Source: Novosphingobium meiothermophilum (GTDB lineage Bacteria > Pseudomonadota > Alphaproteobacteria > Sphingomonadales > Sphingomonadaceae). From it: DNA of 64,000 nucleotides. Positions 60,626 through 64,000 of the stretch are shown in pieces. The translations under genes and the position numbers were made by a program. Each line of letters begins with the position of its first letter. Position 1 is the stretch's first letter. The notes below the pieces were generated by a model that was given only the letters and a program-made list of their open reading frames with translations, did not search any database and had not been told where the DNA came from. The stretch lies in contig NZ_QGHL01000008.1 in the NCBI RefSeq assembly GCF_003171715.1, positions 1 to 64,000 on the forward strand, given 5' to 3'.

Positions 60626-61780
60626 ATGTCGCTCGACCTGATTCCGCGCACCGCCTACAACGAAGATCACGAAGCCTTCCGTCAGACCGTCCGCCGCTTT
60701 CTGCAGGACGAAGTGGCCCCGCACGCAAATGAATGGGCCGAGGCGGGAATCGTGCCCAAGGATATCTGGCCCAAGGCCGGGGCGCTCGGCATGCTGTGCC
60801 CGACCGTGCCGGAAGAATACGGCGGCCTCGGACTCGACTTCGGCTACAACGCGATCGTCGACGAGGAAAGCGCCTACTACGGCCGCGTTGCAACCGGCTT
60901 TTCGCTCCAGTCCGATATCGTGGTGAACTACATCGTTTCCTACGGTTCGGAAGAACAGAAGAAGAAGTGGCTGCCCAAGATGGTTTCGGGAGAAATCATC
61001 ACGGCCATCGCCATGACTGAACCCGGCACCGGATCGGATCTTCAGGGCATGAAGACCACGGCCAGGAAGGACGGCAACCACTACGTCATCAACGGGTCGA
61101 AGACTTACATCACCAATGGCCAGAACGCCGATCTGATTCTGGTGTGCTGCAAGACCGATACCGAGATTCAGCCCGCATGGAAGGGGGTGTCGATCGTCCT
61201 CGTCGAAGCCGACCGCGAAGGCTTCAAGCGCGGCCGCAACCTTGACAAGATCGGACAGGACGAGGCCGACACTTCCGAACTGTTCTTCGAGGACGTGCGG
61301 GTTCCCATCACCAACTGCCTTGGCGAAGAGGGCAAGGGCTTCATCTACCTGATGAGCGAACTGCCGCAGGAGCGCCTGTCGATTGCGGTCAGTGCACAGG
61401 CATCGGCGCAGAAGGCCTTTGACGATACGGTGGAGTTCACTCGCGAGCGCAAGGCATTCGGCAAGCCGATCCTCGATTTCCAGAACACGCGCTTCACGCT
61501 TGCCGATCTCAAGGCCAAGCTGCAGGTGGGTTGGGCGCATCTTGACTGGGCGCTGGCCCGCCATCTGCGCCGCGAACTGACCCCGGAAGAGGGCGCGGCG
61601 GCCAAGCTCTGGCACACCGAACTCCAGTGGGAAGTGATGGACAAGTGCCTCCAGCTTCATGGCGGCGCAGGCTACATGAACGAATATGCCATCGCCCGTG
61701 CATGGCGCGGGGCGCGCGTGACCCGGATCTTCGGCGGCACGAATGAAATCATGAAGGAGCTGATCGGGCGCAAGCTCTGA
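60626..61780 (+). CDS. Acyl-CoA dehydrogenase
   Basis: The protein has 384 residues, standard for the family. The N-terminal domain has RTAYNEDHEAFRQTVRRFLQ, the beta domain has AIAMTEPGTGSDLQGMKT and ITNGQNADLILV (FAD contacts), and the C-terminal domain has TRERKAFGKPILDFQNTR. The position that holds the catalytic Glu in short- and medium-chain enzymes reads FGGT here, while the segment MSELPQERLSIA fits the long-chain/isovaleryl type, where the Glu lies earlier. It acts in fatty-acid or branched-chain breakdown; the exact substrate is not known. It lies 147 bases after parB and has its own terminator. Confidence 0.93.
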   Translation: MSLDLIPRTAYNEDHEAFRQTVRRFLQDEVAPHANEWAEAGIVPKDIWPKAGALGMLCPTVPEEYGGLGLDFGYNAIVDEESAYYGRVATGFSLQSDIVVNYIVSYGSEEQKKKWLPKMVSGEIITAIAMTEPGTGSDLQGMKTTARKDGNHYVINGSKTYITNGQNADLILVCCKTDTEIQPAWKGVSIVLVEADREGFKRGRNLDKIGQDEADTSELFFEDVRVPITNCLGEEGKGFIYLMSELPQERLSIAVSAQASAQKAFDDTVEFTRERKAFGKPILDFQNTRFTLADLKAKLQVGWAHLDWALARHLRRELTPEEGAAAKLWHTELQWEVMDKCLQLHGGAGYMNEYAIARAWRGARVTRIFGGTNEIMKELIGRKL

Positions 61781-61797
61781 ACGACGGCCGAGACAGG

Positions 61798-61834
61798 AAA
61801 TGGCCCGCTTTCCACAGGGGAAGGCGGGCCATTT
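61798..61834. terminator. Terminator behind the acyl-CoA dehydrogenase gene
   Basis: AAATGGCCCGCTTTCC (61798-61813) pairs with GGAAGGCGGGCCATTT (61819-61834), with one G-T pair and a 5-base loop. It lies 17 bases after the stop. T-rich sequence follows on the plus strand; on the minus strand it can also serve the converging gene. Confidence 0.92.
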
Positions 61835-61876
61835 TCATTTGGGGCAAGGTCAGGGCCTAGGGCCGGGCCGGCCCCC

Positions 61877-62641
61877 TCAGCCGGTATAGACGCGCTTGTC
61901 CTTGATCCGCTTTTCCCGGATAACCGGCGCGCGGCGCGGCGCAAACCGGCGGCGGGTCGGAACGTCCACCCACTTTTCCGTCACCGTTGTCGTCTCCACG
62001 CAAGGCTGCTGCGGGCCGGTCATGACCGGAACCATCATGTAGCCATAGGGCGCATAGCCGGGGTAGGCACCCGGATAACCATAGGCTCCGCCCTGCTGGG
62101 CGGCCGCGAAGTAGGCATCGCATTCGCGCCGCAGCGCCTTGTCTTCGGCCTTGTCGATCACCGCGCCCACGGCAGCGCCGGCAACCCCGCCAACCACCGT
62201 TCCCAAGAGGCGGTTGCCCGATGCGATGCGGTTGCCCGCTATGCCGCCCAGAACCCCGCCGATCAGCCCCCCGCCAATGCCGCGATCACCATAGACCTTG
62301 CGGCAACGCTCGGTCATTTCGGCCCAGCGCGGATCGGGAGCGGGATAGGCCTGAGGATTGACCGGCGGATAGGCCTGGGCAGAGGCGGCCGGCGCCGGGC
62401 CGGAAGAGGAGGGCGCAACCGGTGCAGCCACGACCGGCTGATAGACCGGCATGGAATAGGGATAAGGGTAAGCCGCCATGGGCGCTGCGCCGGTCTGCGG
62501 TGCTGCCGCCTGCGGCACCATGACCGTGGTTGGCCAGGGAGGCCCGGCCATAGGCGGATAATAGACCGGTCCGGCCTGCGCGAAAGCGGGCGAGGCGGCG
62601 GCGCAGAGCGCGGCGGCACTGAAAGCAAGACGGCGAAGCAT
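61877..62641 (-). CDS. Secreted glycine-zipper protein
   Basis: From the ATG at 62641 (GGGGGGAA upstream) the protein has 254 residues. A signal peptide ends at SPAFAQ (residue about 22). A long Pro/Ala/Tyr-rich stretch follows, then GIGGGLIGGVLGGIAGNRIA and GTVVGGVAGAAVGAVIDKAED, a two-segment glycine zipper (17-kDa surface antigen type) that may insert in or line the outer membrane. The C-terminus is basic (RRRFAPRRAPVIREKRIKDK). Function is unknown. It faces the acyl-CoA dehydrogenase gene across a strong terminator. Confidence 0.85.
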   Translation of the reverse strand: MLRRLAFSAAALCAAASPAFAQAGPVYYPPMAGPPWPTTVMVPQAAAPQTGAAPMAAYPYPYSMPVYQPVVAAPVAPSSSGPAPAASAQAYPPVNPQAYPAPDPRWAEMTERCRKVYGDRGIGGGLIGGVLGGIAGNRIASGNRLLGTVVGGVAGAAVGAVIDKAEDKALRRECDAYFAAAQQGGAYGYPGAYPGYAPYGYMMVPVMTGPQQPCVETTTVTEKWVDVPTRRRFAPRRAPVIREKRIKDKRVYTG

Positions 62642-62789
62642 TGTGCGGTTCCCCCCTGTGGGAGTCGTGAACACGAAACGTGACGTTAACCGCAAACTTA
62701 CCATCACAAGCCGCAGAAAACCAAGGTTCCGGTCAGGCCAGAGTCAGCCCCTGTCCCGAATCGGGTCAGACCGTGCCGGAAGCGTGGAT

Positions 62790-63272
62790 TCAGATCGACG
62801 CGGCGATGACGCGCGCCAGCGCCTCGATGCCTTCAGCGTCGTCCTCGTCGAAGCGGGCGGACAGGGGGCTGTCGAGATCGATCACCGCAATCACCGTGCC
62901 ATCGCGGATCACCGGCACCACCAGTTCCGACCGGCTTGCGCTGTCGCAGGCGATATGGCCGGGAAAGGCATGGACATCGGGCACGAGTTGCGTCTTGCCG
63001 CTGCTTGCCGCTGCCCCGCACACGCCCTTGCCAAAGGGAATGCGGATGCACGCCGGCTTGCCGATGAACGGGCCGAGCACGAGTTCACCGCCCACCGCGC
63101 GATAGAAGCCCGCCCAGTTGAGATCGGGAAGGAACTGCCAGATCAGCGCCGCCAGGTTGGCCATGTTGGCGATGCCATCGGTCTCGCCTGCAATCAGAGC
63201 GCGTGCGGCTTCGACTAGATCGGCGTGAAGCTGGGCCTTGGTCTGGCCCTGAGTGGGAGCAAAAGTGAACAT
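62790..63272 (-). CDS. Free methionine-(R)-sulfoxide reductase (GAF domain)
   Basis: From the ATG at 63272 the protein has 160 residues (a start at 63284 is possible). The three conserved cysteines are present: Cys75 in KPACIRIPFGKG, Cys85 in GVCGAAA and Cys109 in HIACDSASRSE. LNWAGFYRAVGGELVLGPF and VIAVIDLDSPLSARFD are typical of the fRMsr group. It reduces free methionine-R-sulfoxide. Together with the exported MsrA at 37373 this window holds two methionine-sulfoxide repair enzymes for different compartments. Confidence 0.93.
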   Translation of the reverse strand: MFTFAPTQGQTKAQLHADLVEAARALIAGETDGIANMANLAALIWQFLPDLNWAGFYRAVGGELVLGPFIGKPACIRIPFGKGVCGAAASSGKTQLVPDVHAFPGHIACDSASRSELVVPVIRDGTVIAVIDLDSPLSARFDEDDAEGIEALARVIAASI

Positions 63273-63386
63273 CCTTCGGCCCATAGCGCAGCGCTGCGGC
63301 AATGTCGCCTTGCACCTGAAGCCTTGGTCCCAAACCCTCGTTCAGGCCATTGCCCTATCGGCCCGACAGCCCTAGTTTCGCGCGCC

Positions 63387-64000
63387 ATGAACCTTCTCAA
63401 GAACATCCTCGTCACGCTTGGCGTGATTGCCGCTCTCCTCGGAGCATGGGTTGTATGGTCCGTGCGCGGACCTGCCGCCGAGTTCTCGGTGGAAGAGACC
63501 ACCGGCCCGAAGCCGAAGCTTGCCGAACCCGACGAGCAGACCATTCCCACGGTGCGGACCGCCGATCCCATCGGCTGGAAGGATGGCGAAGCGCCCGTGG
63601 CGGCGGCAGGGCTTCAGGTCACGCGCTTTGCCGACAGGCTTGAGCATCCGCGCACGATCTTCACCCTGCCCAATGGCGATGTGCTGGTGGCCGAAACCAA
63701 TTCGCCGCCGCGCAACGTGGGCGGGATCACGGGCGCGGTCATGGGATACCTGTTCAAGAAGGTGGGGGCGGGCGGGCCTTCGCCCAACAAGATCGTGCTG
63801 CTGCGCGACGGCGATGGCGACGGGAAGGCCGAGCAGCGCTTCGTGATGGAACATCCCGCGCTCGATTCCCCCTTCGGCATGGCATGGCGCGATGGCCGCC
63901 TGCTGGTGGCCAATCACAATGCGGTCCTCTCCTTCGCCTTCACGCCGGGCCAGACCGCGCTTTCGGGAACGCCGGAAAAGCTGATGGACCTGCCCGGCGG
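63387..64000 (+). CDS. Sorbosone-dehydrogenase-like (PQQ sugar dehydrogenase) protein, 5' part
   Basis: The frame starts at the ATG at 63387 and runs to the end of the window (204 codons) without a stop. The N-terminus MNLLKNILVTLGVIAALLGA is a membrane anchor or signal. EHPRTIFTLPNGDVLVAETN, then SPNKIVLLRDGDGDGKAEQ and LDSPFGMAWRDGRLLVANHN are the blade motifs of the L-sorbosone-dehydrogenase/soluble glucose dehydrogenase-like propeller, which in some members binds PQQ and calcium. It would act in the periplasm. The rest of the propeller is outside the window, so activity cannot be judged. Confidence 0.85.
   Translation, partial: MNLLKNILVTLGVIAALLGAWVVWSVRGPAAEFSVEETTGPKPKLAEPDEQTIPTVRTADPIGWKDGEAPVAAAGLQVTRFADRLEHPRTIFTLPNGDVLVAETNSPPRNVGGITGAVMGYLFKKVGAGGPSPNKIVLLRDGDGDGKAEQRFVMEHPALDSPFGMAWRDGRLLVANHNAVLSFAFTPGQTALSGTPEKLMDLPG

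Overview
The window is GC-rich, gene-dense chromosomal DNA from an alphaproteobacterium, most likely of the Sphingomonadales (Novosphingobium/Erythrobacter type). The basis is the set of large TonB-dependent receptors with the plug start IVVTGSRI, a Suv3-like helicase beside an S4 protein, FdxA and CarD, the alphaproteobacterial small families DUF2093, UPF0262 and DUF6489, and the linked block mnmE-mnmG-rsmG-parA-parB. No rRNA, transposase, integrase, CRISPR array or prophage block was seen. The only RNA gene recognised is one tRNA-Leu(UAA).

Layout. 1-3.8 kb: the end of a HyuA-HyuB-CoA transferase operon. 3.8-8.6 kb: purD and xseA, divergent with overlapping start codons, then a DUF2093 protein, an exported M23 peptidase and two small exported proteins. 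8.7-15.3 kb: two paralogous TonB receptors diverging from a 0.7 kb spacer, each closed by a strong terminator. 15.4-20 kb: a membrane/sugar operon (Glf-like flavoenzyme, GtrA, GT-C-like protein) and a double-PilZ protein. 20-24 kb: a TonB receptor and beta-propeller phytase operon with Pho-box-like repeats upstream. 24.3-29.3 kb: an autotransporter with HAF repeats divergent from an exported TPR-CHAT caspase-like protein. 29.4-33.5 kb: tRNA-Leu, ihfB, a GntR regulator, a POT peptide transporter and NnrU. 33.5-38.2 kb: a leftward run (small membrane protein, single-Cys msrA, zur, MFS, dxs). 38.3-48.7 kb: xthA, erpA, CBS, GIN lipoprotein, carD, fdxA, S4, Suv3-like helicase, PfkB kinase and a saccharopine-dehydrogenase-like protein. 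48.7-53.2 kb: dcd, cdd, a degenerate GH25 protein and UPF0262 leftward; dnaB and rpoZ rightward. 53.2-60.5 kb: a SnoaL-like protein, dienelactone hydrolase, DUF6489, then mnmE-mnmG-rsmG-parA-parB with three parS sites. 60.6-64 kb: an acyl-CoA dehydrogenase, a glycine-zipper protein, free methionine sulfoxide reductase and the start of a sorbosone-dehydrogenase-like protein.

How the parts work together. The parS cluster, parAB and dnaB suggest the window lies in the origin-proximal part of the chromosome, although no origin is visible. The phytase-receptor pair looks like an outer-membrane route for phytate phosphorus. The HyuAB-CoA transferase operon could carboxylate and CoA-activate a ketone or related acid. 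The flavoenzyme-GtrA-GT-C operon resembles the logic of lipid-linked sugar modification pathways. The least described arrangement is the divergent autotransporter/CHAT pair with a shared inverted repeat between the two genes.
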